Shown here: positions 24,101 through 31,100 of the stretch, one piece after another | How the letters are laid out: every line of letters starts with the position of its first letter | Position numbering within the stretch: the first letter of the stretch is position 1 | Assembly (NCBI GenBank): GCA_947247005.1 | Contig: OX365946.1 | Span: 47,456,734 to 47,520,733, forward strand | Source of the DNA: Spisula solida | Taxonomy: Eukaryota; Mollusca; Bivalvia; Venerida; Mactridae | DNA: 64,000 nt | Direction: 5' to 3' | Notes under the pieces: model-generated | Database searches by the model: none | What the model was told of the DNA's origin: nothing | Seen by the model: only the letters and a program-made list of their open reading frames with translations | Made by a program: the position numbers and the translations under genes

Positions 24101-25498
24101 TGCATTGGCTAGAAAACCGTCATTCTATTTCTACGCATTTTGCATCTACCTTATAATAAAGTCAATGCCTTATCTGCAACTATTTTGTGACCTCCAGTAT
24201 ATCTCCGTATATTGTCCGCCATATTAGAATGGTATAAACTGGCACGAAGGAATGCGGACATCGCTGTCGGCATGAGATCTATATATAGTGCAAAAATATC
24301 CAAGTTGATTGAAATGGTAATGCTGTGTTAAAGTTACATACAGTAGCATTATGCTATGCTCATTATGATAAGAAGTAGGTAATAGAGATGTAGAAGAAAT
24401 GGTGTCACAAACAAAGCTAATGTGGCTATTTATTTTTTCATTCGCCGTTTTAATGACACATAATTATATACAAAACAATTCAATTTACAATTGAATTTTT
24501 TATTTGTTTTCATTTTAAATACAACAACAATATACAATAGGGTCTACCATGATAAGATTTATAAACGGCAACATTGTTTTCACACTATTATATAACCAGT
24601 GACATTCCGAACTGCCAATTAATTACCTTACACAACAATTTTGTTTTTTCAGCATGAAGTAAAATACTTCCACAATCCTCATAATACTGTAATTGAAACA
24701 TCCTTTGTTCCCTTACTACTTCTAACTCTATTTCTAATGCCATTTCTAACACACAGCTGCACCATTGCTATTTGTCGCGCTTTATAAAACCCGACAGCGA
24801 TTTCCGCATTCATTCGTGCCAGTTTATACCATTCCAATATGGCAGACAAAATACGGAGGTACACGGGAGGTCACAAAATGGTTGCAGATAAGGGATTGAC
24901 TTGTCTTGCCTATATTCGTAGATTATTATAACCTTTATTATAAGGTAGATGCATAATGCGTAAAAAAGAATGACGGTTCTCTAGCCAATGCACGTAGCGT
25001 TTGCTAGTAGTCCACTGCCGGACGACTAATTTCGCTGTCTAGTCGTCCGGCACCGGACGACTAATTTCGCTGTCTAGTCGTCCGGTGCCGGACGGCTAGC
25101 CACTGCCATATAATAATGAATATGTAAAACTTGTCATTATGATTTCGTATATAAGCATAGTATTTCAAATTATTCAACCAATCTTGTTGTGTTTTTTACT
25201 CGAACCATCTTAATCCAATTACAACACCCTACTTTACATACAGTCGTTTATACGCTGTGGTTATTCTGGATTTGTAAATATTACCCAATTTACAGATTTA
25301 GGGTTCGAAATTTTATGTCGTGACCTTGTCCGAGTGCAAGAAAACAAAGAAACAATTACCATGTTCCTGTAGTAGAGTGTCAGGGAGATATGTAAAGGAT
25401 GCATTTCTGGCCAGTATCATAGGATGACATGCTTTAAGTCGACTGAAATTAGCAAACAAATTGCACGAATGCAATAATCTTCGTCCGACCGCAGCCAT
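2977..25498 (-). CDS. BCKDHB: Branched-chain 2-oxoacid dehydrogenase E1 beta subunit, mitochondrial (8 exons)
   Basis: Beta subunit of the thiamin-dependent E1 component of the mitochondrial branched-chain 2-oxoacid dehydrogenase complex, which decarboxylates the keto-acids of Leu, Ile and Val. Exons read on the minus strand are 25498-25360, 21189-21112, 20026-19958, 18987-18698, 18386-18215, 11076-10931, 7723-7637 and 3117-2977. They join in frame to 373 residues, close to the roughly 390 of vertebrate orthologues. All introns are GT-AG. The N-terminus is rich in Arg, Lys and Ser and lacks acidic residues, as expected of a mitochondrial presequence. Diagnostic stretches are [94 protein letters not shown] and [11 protein letters not shown]. 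The Glu of GED is the family residue that contacts the thiamin cofactor. It diverges from the macro-domain gene across about 2.4 kb. Introns are heavily loaded with repeats. Identity is very secure. The N-terminal ATG is inferred from the open exon and length. Confidence 0.97.
3826..4055 (-). mobile_element. tRNA-derived SINE-like element, copy 1
   Basis: Read on the minus strand, a tRNA-like head has the B-box-like GGTTCGATTCC and an A-box-like AGTGATTAATATGCTGG. A body follows containing the complement of AACCAGTACTTA and ends near TATATGGCGCC. The body matches the copies at 7432-7620 (same strand) and 33850-34041 (opposite strand). Boundaries are approximate. Confidence 0.65.
4788..4965. 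repeat. Diverged tandem duplication, about 94 bp x 2
   Basis: TTATTGACAT followed by GATGCTAACAG, a run ending TTATTAGCACA, then CCAAATG recurs 94 bp later with scattered substitutions and indels. It lies in the last BCKDHB intron. Confidence 0.7.
5190..5565. repeat. Interspersed CGTGGATTT-type MITE-like repeat, copy 1
   Basis: AT-rich segment with repeated forms of AATTTCATGGATTTTGTGG, CACGAAATC and ACCACGAAATT. It resembles the copies near 28134, 34715 and 40418. Ends are uncertain, and short open stretches in it are not gene-like. Confidence 0.5.
5595..7030. repeat. Cluster of ACAAGA-type element cores (TGACCTTGACC and 132-bp units)
   Basis: It begins with GAAATGTGTCCATAGGACAT, a short palindrome that is also seen inverted near 37378. 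Units with GTGACCTTGACC and TGGTTCTGCA follow up to about 6180. Roughly 132-bp units carrying GACAATATGCACAAC (at 6471, 6605 and 6737) and GTTATAGAGAAATAGCG come next. These are non-coding tandem cores. The related text at 6890-7260 looks like a further degraded part. Confidence 0.65.
7432..7620 (-). mobile_element. tRNA-derived SINE-like element, copy 2
   Basis: Shares CTGTATCCTAACCAGTACTT, the CAACTTCTCC block, ATCAACATTGTAGTC and AATTTTCATG with copy 1 at 3826, in the same orientation. A degraded B box (GGAATCAAACC on the plus strand) lies at its right end. It abuts BCKDHB exon 7. Confidence 0.65.
7637..7723 (-). CDS. BCKDHB: BCKDHB exon 7
   Basis: 87 nt, phase 0 at both ends. Encodes [20 protein letters not shown] to AEIATAVQ. 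Donor GTAAGC. Confidence 0.95.
7801..8504 (+). mobile_element. Helentron/pearl-like element with 145-bp core tandems, copy A
   Basis: It starts ACAAGAGGGCCCAAAGGACC, then a TCGCTCATCTG motif. About four core units follow with GAACTTGACCTAGA, GATGATCATTGTGACC and GTGACCTCTAGTG motifs. A short ACGG-rich stretch then leads to a terminal CTCTGTCACTTTGTGACAG hairpin. Hairpin head, tandem core, ACGG microsatellite and hairpin tail resemble the known bivalve pearl and Helentron-associated elements. Family assignment is inference. Confidence 0.75.
8530..9011. repeat. Related ACAAGAG-type repeat, degraded
   Basis: AACAAGAGCATGACCAACAAG is followed by segments shared with 6890-7260 (CCTTGTCAGTA, CTCCCCTTGTGATGGTGAA, TAGATCATCACATTCCACAAG). 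Copy B of the Helentron-like family follows directly. Confidence 0.6.
9012..10248 (+). mobile_element. Helentron/pearl-like element with 145-bp core tandems, copy B (8 units)
   Basis: The head ACAAGAGGGCCCAAAGGGCC contains a GGGCCCAAAGGGCCC palindrome. About eight core units with a period near 145 bp follow; for example TTGACCTTGTGACCTAG at 9596 and 9741. ACGG and ACGACGG microsatellite sequence follows, then the tail CTCACTCTGTCACTTTGAGA and CAGGTGAGCTAA. GCTCACCTGT near the head and ACAGGTGAGC at the tail are subterminal inverted repeats. No protein is encoded. Confidence 0.8.
10249..10930. other. BCKDHB intron, no feature recognised
   Basis: AT-rich intron sequence. GATCAACATTTCTTGAAG near 10362 recurs inverted near 10430, so a small inverted repeat is likely. 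The segment around 10640-10860 resembles one near 15190-15420 (TAGTCCGGAGAA.TTGACA, CTAAAGGACCGATAT), so it belongs to another dispersed repeat. Confidence 0.5.
10931..11076 (-). CDS. BCKDHB: BCKDHB exon 6
   Basis: Acceptor TTTTCCAG and donor GTAAGC. Encodes [18 protein letters not shown] through [11 protein letters not shown], the start of the C-terminal transketolase-like domain. Confidence 0.95.
11155..11470 (+). mobile_element. ACAAGACTGCGTTCAATAAA-type element with ACGG microsatellite, copy 1
   Basis: It starts ACAAGACTGCGTTCAATAAA and carries a core with AGGTCAAGGTGAAGGT and GTCAATTTGGGTTAACCAGG. An ACGG tract at 11378-11427 follows, then a hairpin end CCCCATCTATCGATAGGGG. It has the same layout as the ACAAGAGGGCCC family but a different core. 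Another copy is at 53695-54366. Confidence 0.75.
11735..12076 (-). mobile_element. tRNA-derived SINE-like element (different family)
   Basis: On the minus strand the head near 12076 reads GTGGTCAAGTGGATAACG (A-box-like), then TGGTTCGAATCTCGG (B box), spaced as in a tRNA. A body including TTCTTTAACGTGCCCGGTGT follows on the plus strand. The head is tRNA-like, but no CCA-ready acceptor end is present. Confidence 0.75.
12502..12562. repeat. Pentanucleotide microsatellite CTGCT then CTGTT
   Basis: About four TCTGC units pass into about seven TCTGT units with no interruption. One C-to-T change has spread through the right half. Confidence 0.95.
12639..14657. mobile_element. TIR element TATGAGCCAGTCTCC, copy 1, interrupted by another element
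   Basis: The left end TATGAGCCAATCTCTAGGAA and right end TTTTCCTGGAGACTGGCTCA are inverted repeats of about 30 bp, with TA flanks. Sequences just inside match the 44317-45142 copy (TTGGTCACCATAGTAACC-type block). A separate TIR element occupies 13057-14587, which explains the 2-kb length against 0.83 kb in the other copy. Confidence 0.75.
13057..14587. mobile_element. Nested TIR element CAGTAAAACCT, pogo-like ends, 1531 bp
   Basis: The ends CAGTAAAACCTTGTTATCTC and GAGGTTTTACTG are inverted, with TA at both flanks (13055-13056 and 14588-14589). CAGTRAAACCT ends with TA duplication are typical of pogo-like Tc1/mariner elements. No transposase frame survives. It sits inside the TATGAGCC element. 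Confidence 0.7.
14708..15152 (+). mobile_element. AGTCCCCTACCGGTTT element with core tandem and ACGG-like tail, copy 1
   Basis: The left AGTCCCCTACCGGTTT and right AAACCGGTAGGGGACT are perfect 16-bp inverted repeats. The inside holds two copies of a roughly 158-bp unit (CATAGCAA.CACAATTTTTGT to GTTTGAGTTATGGCA) and a GACGGACTGACTGACTGACG microsatellite. A shorter copy is at 32806-33131. Confidence 0.85.
15466..15600. repeat. Tandem repeat, 3 x 45 bp
   Basis: Three 45-bp units beginning CTGCC.ACCTAATAG and containing CACGTGAAATATGG, with a few substitutions. Confidence 0.9.
15637..16051. mobile_element. TIR element with mariner-like ends, 415 bp
   Basis: The left CACTGCCCACCAAAAATAAG continues TATACAG, and the right end is its complement (CTGTATACTTATTTTTGGTG then GGCACTG). 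TIRs are about 25 bp with TA flanks at 15635-15636 and 16052-16053. The ends resemble Tc1/mariner ends. It is too short to encode a transposase, so it is a MITE. Confidence 0.85.
16305..17152 (+). mobile_element. 3' end of a LINE retrotransposon, 5' truncated
   Basis: A frame at 16333-16788 (open from about 16305) encodes about 150 residues. It is rich in aromatic and charged residues and holds a C-terminal zinc-knuckle-like motif: [20 protein letters not shown] (CxxC, then H and C). This motif type follows the reverse transcriptase in many animal LINEs. A TAA stop and a non-coding 3' region follow, ending in GTCAAATAAAATATTGTC and short ATTGTC repeats, a typical microsatellite-type LINE tail. 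The reverse transcriptase and endonuclease are absent. Which LINE clade it belongs to cannot be told from this fragment. It lies within a BCKDHB intron, antisense to the gene. Confidence 0.8.
17225..17480 (-). mobile_element. tRNA-derived SINE-like element (third family)
   Basis: On the minus strand, TGGCCGTAGAGGTAGGGTG (A-box region) and GGTTCAATCCC (B box) are spaced as in a tRNA. A non-tRNA body follows towards 17225. Confidence 0.65.
17580..18130 (+). repeat. Degraded copy of the 145-bp core tandem
   Basis: Recognisable core motifs (GATGATCATTTTGACCA, TTGTGACCTATAGTGTCTAC, TTGACCTAGTGA) occur with many indels. Neither the hairpin head nor the tail is seen. Confidence 0.7.
18215..18386 (-). 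CDS. BCKDHB: BCKDHB exon 5
   Basis: Acceptor TTATTTGCAG and donor GTGAGT. Encodes [18 protein letters not shown] through KAEIVLE. The exon ends at phase 1. Confidence 0.96.
18698..18987 (-). CDS. BCKDHB: BCKDHB exon 4
   Basis: 290 nt encoding [18 protein letters not shown] through [13 protein letters not shown]. The acceptor CATTGCAG lies only about 25 nt from a 36-bp minisatellite on its upstream side. The intron sequence just upstream is open in the same frame as the exon. Confidence 0.96.
19010..19675. repeat. Minisatellite, 18 copies of 36 bp (three spacings of 38 bp)
   Basis: ACCTGTC recurs 18 times from 19025 to 19653. Spacing is 36 bp except for three spacings of 38 bp, caused by an extra CA in the ACACACA run. 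The plus-strand unit is TTGGTGGTTAACAGC, then RTACCTGTCAAGACACACACA. On the BCKDHB transcribed strand each unit reads TGTGTGTCTTGACAG followed by GTAYGC, an acceptor-like sequence. The array ends about 25 nt from the exon 4 acceptor. The long open frames across it result from the unit length being a multiple of three. Confidence 0.95.
19958..20026 (-). CDS. BCKDHB: BCKDHB exon 3 (GED motif)
   Basis: Acceptor TTTTTTCCAG and donor GTCAGT. Encodes [20 protein letters not shown], including the conserved Glu of the thiamin-binding pyrimidine domain. Confidence 0.96.
20027..21111. other. BCKDHB intron 2, no gene
   Basis: AT-rich. ACAGTACAACCTTTCTATAG near 20130 and the adjacent GAGCAACAACCTCTCC resemble the ends of the small element at 40628. 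ATGGTATTATTGTGGACAAA near 20785 and its partial complement near 20930 suggest a small inverted-repeat element. No coding sequence is seen. Confidence 0.45.
21112..21189 (-). CDS. BCKDHB: BCKDHB exon 2
   Basis: Acceptor TTTTGCAG and donor GTAAAT. Encodes [16 protein letters not shown] and continues to DPTA, the conserved N-terminal part of E1 beta. Confidence 0.95.
21385..21471. repeat. Poly-C tracts with short palindrome
   Basis: Two C runs (about 21385-21396 and 21452-21461) flank CCGGGGGCGATGCATTTTGCG. The first forms a CCCCC/GGGGG hairpin. Run lengths should be treated as uncertain because such tracts are error-prone. Confidence 0.7.
21914..25231. mobile_element. 3.3-kb palindromic (foldback) element, interrupted
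   Basis: The left arm (21914 to at least 22275) is repeated inverted in two pieces: 23745-24020 and 25108-25231. The pieces are split by the Mutator-like element. Matching landmarks are GAGTAAAAAACACAAC with its complement, TTCTAGCGTTCGCATACACT with its complement, AACATCGTTTGACTTTTGTG with its complement, and TTTCAAATATTTTCAAACTG with its complement. The outer ends TAGGATGTCGTGAT and its inverse are compatible with TA flanks. The middle, about 22.4-23.65 kb, has no recognisable coding sequence. Confidence 0.8.
24021..25107. mobile_element. Mutator-like foldback element, about 250-bp TIRs, 9-bp target duplication
   Basis: The ends GGCAGTGGCTAGCCGTCCGG and its inverse continue as inverted repeats for roughly 250 bp. 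The match runs through CTACTAGCAAACGCTACGTG, TTTTGTGACCTCC and TAAACTGGCACGAA. A perfect 9-bp duplication, ATATAATAA, flanks it at 24012-24020 and 25108-25116. Long TIRs with a 9-bp duplication are the hallmark of Mutator-like elements. The right TIR carries one extra internal copy of a GTCGTCCGGTGCCGGACGAC block. No transposase is encoded, so it is non-autonomous. Confidence 0.9.
25360..25498 (-). CDS. BCKDHB: BCKDHB exon 1 (start codon, presequence)
   Basis: ATG at 25498 opens [15 protein letters not shown], a basic presequence-like start. It runs to EH plus one base of Gly at a GTAATT donor. Phase 1 joins exon 2 to give EH-G-ETSRMN. Confidence 0.9.
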
Positions 25499-27937
25499 TT
25501 TGTATAATGAACTGGCGAATTACAAGACAGACACATCGTTATCGTCTACTACCGATGCGAGTCAAGCACAGGATTTTTTCGTGTCTGAATCTCAGGCAGC
25601 ACGTTCAGAATTAAATAGAATAACGTTCATGATCATGAGTTTGTTATCTTATCAACATCATATTGAAACATTCAACTTCCTGGAAATAACATACACTGAT
25701 GGTACAGACAGGATTCGTAAGCGTCTTAGTAACGAAATCATTTCTATTTTCGGTTTCAATTCGTAATACCTAAATATAAATGTTGCCAGCTAGGCCTATA
25801 TAACGACTATTTAGAGCTACATGATTTATCATTCATTATGAAATCAGGTTAGACTTTTGGAAAACGTTGGATTGTTGTTTCGACAGTAAGTGATTTATTC
25901 TGACACTGTATTTGTATTTGTCAATTTTAGACTACAGTACATGTATGTGCTTGAACCTCTCTTGCAGAAACTCCTTGTCTAGCAAGGTGCTACATTGTAT
26001 AATTCACGCCTATTTCACTCAGCCTCCTTATATGGTAATGCGGTATTTCGCTGAATGGGTGAGGTGTGTGTTTGCTTCTTTACTTGTTCCTCCAAATTTT
26101 ATCTTTGACAGTTGGTATCCTGTACACTGTACAGTGTTGTGATCACTGCCATGGTCTGCCATGGTTTTTTGGGATGCGTTAGCCTCTCAATACGATCATT
26201 GCCCATTTCTTAATGTAACCTGAACCGCCTTCAAAAACAATGTGAATACGCTTTTAAGTAGAAACTGTCAACATTCCCAATACTGCTAGATCTACATATG
26301 TTTCTTCAAATATTTAAACTGTTTAATTCAATCAGCAACAAATTTGAAACTGTTCGTTGAATCGATATTGAACTTGTTTAGTAATATGAAAATGATGTGT
26401 TCATCAAATGTCCCGGCTGTATAGCTATTTTAAGAAACTTCAGACCAGGGTCACGTGATGGTTTTATCAATGAATTGTATATCCTCAGAAAAGTACTATT
26501 ACTGTTATACCATCATATGGTGTTGCTATACTAGCTGCTTTCTATAGACTGTGAGGGAAGTGATTACAAGACGGTACTGTAGAATCTGATAATTAGGCGC
26601 ATAGTATTATTTTAAAGCCACTTTTGATATACGCATTCAATACATGTATTCCATATAAATTAATATGCCCCTTTTTAAATTATTTAGATACCAACATGCC
26701 TATATAGTCACATGTGCCTATTTTGACATTCAGGACAAGATCGGCAGTAAGAAAACGAACATTAAACGTGTAAAGTCGGTTTAAGCTTAAGTATAGCAGC
26801 AACCAGATCGCCTCCCATCAGCACTCTCCAGTGCTTTGATTTATACAGATATCTATATAATTTTATACATTGAACCCATTAACAATTAATTATAACATAT
26901 AAATTGTTTTTATAAGCATATATATTTTATCATTTGTCATTATGTTTACTATTACACACACGTGTTATGTTTTAAGTTTATGGTGTTTTGTAATGAGTCA
27001 AAAAGAAGCCTTTATAATTAATTAATCAATATAAATAATAAACTAATGTCATACTGATTTTCATCTAATTTCTTTACAGTTCCTGTAACATTTTTGGTTT
27101 TTGGGAGAGTCATACCGCGGTCAACAGATTGCAGATTTGTGCACATAAATGTGCAACAATAGTCATTTTTTGCGCAGTCAAATGAAAAGCCCTTTCATAT
27201 ATAAATGTATCATTACGGCATGGCTCGTGGCATCAGGTTTTTTAAAATTCACATACAAAATCGCACAACATTGACATGTACCTCAGTGTAAAATTTAATT
27301 GTTTATGAATACAATTGCAAATTATTTCATGTTTGAGTTAAGATAACCAAGTATAACATGTAAAATTGTACGACATGTGCCGACCAGCACTTCTATACAT
27401 CATTGTGATATATAATGCACCAGTCAATATTTTGCCCGCCCTGGGGAGCGGAGGGTGGCCCAGGGGGGATTAGACATTTTTTTGATGTCTAAATTCCCAA
27501 TTTATTCTATTTCGAATGTAAGCGATTTTCTTGGATAACCTACATATAAGCATGATATTGTTTCCTCTTGCGACAGACTCAGATACATTTATATTTCTTA
27601 AAATATAGAATATGGTTTTTCAGAACAAATTGACAATGTTACTTTTAAACCTTTAAATTATTTTTAGATATACCGGGTATGTAAAATATCTGAAATTCTT
27701 AAACAATTAAAAATTTGGTTAGTATTGAAATTGATCATACATATTTTTTTATTTTCCCTTTTTTATAAAAAGGGTGGTATGACTATCAGCAAATCTGACA
27801 GTATCTAAAGTTTCTCATATTTGGAGTTTCTCTAACATTTCTTACACACAATTCTACTAAGCCAAATTAAATCTATTACAGCTATATGTACCATTTGACA
27901 ACCTCTTTAAAAGGAGAACCTCACATTTATTGACATC
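25499..27937. other. Divergent intergenic region between BCKDHB and the macro-domain gene
   Basis: About 2.4 kb separates the two ATGs, which point outward. A shared regulatory region is therefore possible. No clear CpG island or TATA arrangement is seen. An acceptor-like CTATTACAG ends at 27880, 57 nt before the macro-gene ATG, so its first coding exon may follow a non-coding 5' exon somewhere in this interval. Short open frames here look accidental. A GC-rich patch (GCCCGCCCTGGGGAGCGGAG) lies near 27435. Confidence 0.5.
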
Positions 27938-28129
27938 ATGTTCAATGCTACAAAGCTAGAGCAAGTGAAGACACCTGATTGTCCAGCAGTTAGTGTAGAG
28001 GATACAGCTGTAGCAGTTAAAGGATTAAGCTCGGTGGTCGAGGTGGTTTATAAGTTCTGTGACATTAAGGAGTCTATGGTAGAGGCATGGAAGACTGAAT
28101 TCAGCAAGTACATTCCAGATAGAATTCAG
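27938..28129 (+). CDS. Macro-domain gene, coding exon 1
   Basis: ATG in ATCATGTTC. 64 codons, from MFNATKLEQV to SKYIPDRIQ, ending phase 0 at GTAGTG. Frame and phase agree with exon 2. Confidence 0.8.
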
Positions 28130-31100
28130 GTAGTGTTGAAATATTATTTTTCGAGGGAGTTGAAATTATGTTGATTTCTGTTGTTAACTTGACCATGAAA
28201 TCTAATCCCAACGATTGATCGACCTCACAAATACAGAATAGTGTTTTACCCTTCCATGTTTTGCTCTACACGAAATTACGACCCCCAAAAAAATGGATTT
28301 TTTCAAAATCCACAAAATTTAATACCCACAAATATGTGAATTCACTGCACACTGAAATGTTTTAAAAGTAGTTTAACCAGACCCTGATATAGTTTTAGTA
28401 TTAGCGAAGTCTGGGGACATTATAAATTTTGAAAACTTAGGATCCATCTGGTGCATTCTGGGTATTCATTGGTCCTTCATTTGGTACATTAACACCTGGC
28501 AGGTTTTATTACAAAATCAAGCCTATTATAGTCCCTATTCTATAAATTGTCCAAGTTATAATTGTGCAAATGCTCAATTTCTGAGAACTTTTATGGGGAA
28601 TGGTTTAGTAAGTGCTATTTAACAGAAATAGCACAGCGCTAGAGCAATAGAGCTCCTGTAAATAAAAGTCTGCATATTTTATTCTTATTCACATTTAGAT
28701 ATTATTATTAATGATTTCGATATTGATATGTTAGAAACTTTGCTGTGTATGACATGTGTCTATGTTTACCTAGGCAATAGGAGAGATCATGTTTGTATAA
28801 AGATCCATATTCATATGCAAATCTGCCCACCAGCTACTTATTGGATAATGGCAAGTTTTTATTGTTCATTCATCCAATAGATTGCTGGTGGGCATTTTGC
28901 TTATGAATAGGTGATCTCTCCTATAACTTTTTTTATTACATTGTATATTCTTAATTAGGTGTATTAATATTTTTTCTATGCCGAATTGTTTTAAAAATAT
29001 ATGGTAAATGATGGTTTATTTTCAGGTGTACAAAGGAGACATATTTAAATGTGGACCATCTGCTGATGCCATTGTAAGTCAGTTATACACATGTATACTC
29101 AGTGTAGCAATACCATGTGACCATGGGCTACAGATCCAAGTCGAAATTTGCTTCACTTCGAAAACAAAAATAGCCTTAAGTATTGAATAATGATAACAGA
29201 AGTCATTTTACATGAAAGTGCTGTCACTGTACACAAGCCATAATTCTGTCTTTCCAAATTATCTGCCTCTGTAAAAGTTCTTGTCCGGAACATCTTTCCA
29301 AAAATAAAACTATGTCCATGGGTTGGGCTGAAACGATCAAACTAGTATTTTGGATTACCTGGTAGCTTATCTGAGTACACATTAGGTGCGCTTTTGTAAT
29401 TACCCTTTGCCTTTCGTCATAAACAATAATAGACTGTTAAAATTCTTGGGAGTCATATTTATATTAATCAGTTTTGACCCCTCATTCCTGATGTTATCCA
29501 TCACCACAAGGGTATGAGAGAAGAGCAGACAGTTTCCCTTTTTGCTGAGCGCCCTGCAAGGAAATTACTGGTACCATTTTTATTTCGTCTTTGGTATGAC
29601 ACGGCTTGGATGGAATCTGAGACCTCCTGCAATCGAAGCGAATGCTCATGCTAGGCTATTGAGAAAGCATAATTATGAGTTGATATTGTTATTCTGTTGG
29701 TTTTAGGTTTCACCTGCTAACAGTTTCGGCTTTATGGATGGCGGTATCGACATGGCATACAGCCGACATTTCGGATGGCAGATGTAAGAATTTTTCATAC
29801 TTTATCAAGACAAGGGGAGGGTATATATTTAGAGCCAGCTCTCAAAAATCTTAGATTTCTTTATTATTAATCAGCATTACAATTCATATCAAATGGGGCC
29901 ATAAAATTGTAACATTTTGCATGACATCACATTACCATTAATGTTATTTAAACCAATTGTGAAGACTCAGCGTTGTCGGTTGAGTATATATAAAATTTGG
30001 CAAGCAGTTTTAATAGCAATGGAAGAAAGTTGCAACTGAGAAGCTTCTGAGTGTCCTTAGATTCTATGGAGCTATAAGCCTGTCACTAATTTCTGATATT
30101 ATACATGTACTTAACTATATTTATCATTCCTCAAGGAGCACAACTCTGATTTTGTTTGATTAAGCTGACTCATACTTTTGAGTTTTGTCGTCTTCTGACC
30201 TTAATTCCTGCCAGTATTGCAGATTGCTGGAAAAGATTATTAATAATTATACAGTTATTGTACCCCCATCTTTGATGAGGGGGTATATTGCTTTGCACGT
30301 ATCAGTTGGTAGGTCGGTTGGTAGACAAACTTGTTTCCATTCAATAACTCAACCAGAACGCTTTGCCCTAGGATCCTCGAACTTTACATGTGGTCCAAGA
30401 GCCAGGGCACTTTTATTTACTTTTTTGAGCAGGATAAAATATTTATACCACAAGTAGGAGAAAGAAATGTACTTTTCAGACTGCGCGTCTTAGTTGCCAT
30501 ATCCGGGACAAGGGCCTAAAATCCAAGATGGCTGCCAAGATGGCCACCATTTTTAAAAAAAATGACCATTCAAAATGACTGCTGTTAGTCAATACTTTAA
30601 AATTGTTTAAATATCTTACCTGGCTCTTGGACCAATGGAGGTTGGTCATCAACAGTAGATGATCCCTATTGATTTTGAGGTCTGTAGGTCAAGGCCACTG
30701 TGACCTTTACAATATCTGACTATTGGGCTGCCTTGGGGGGCATATGTGTTTTTCAAACATCACTTGCTAATTATGTGTGTCTGGTTAAGTTGAACATGTG
30801 CATAGCTTATTTGTCAAATGTTGTAGCAACTTGACTATCCATCAATATGATTTCTTATTACCTCCGTTTACTGTACAAACTTCTAATACCTTGCACACCT
30901 TTAAAAGTACAAATGTAACTACCTAAAGTGGTAGTCCTCTGTTCAGTAATTTTTTTTTTAATGCCAAGCATAGCCTTTATTTACCAGTCAGCTTTCCACT
31001 GAAATATGGCAGGCATATGTTATATGTGTGCCTCTACCCGGTTTTGAACCCGGGTCACCAGATTAGACGGCAAGTGCGCTAACCATTGAGCTACGGAGGC

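Noticed and set aside
21908..25498. Small open frames at 21908-22135, 23436-23657 and 24679-24864 as transposase remnants
   Set aside because: Short, with no catalytic or zinc-binding motif, and lying in or across inverted-repeat arms. I could not support a protein.
25461..26142. Open frames upstream of BCKDHB (101 and 76 codons)
   Set aside because: The first overlaps BCKDHB exon 1 in antisense. Neither has domain content or splice-compatible partners.
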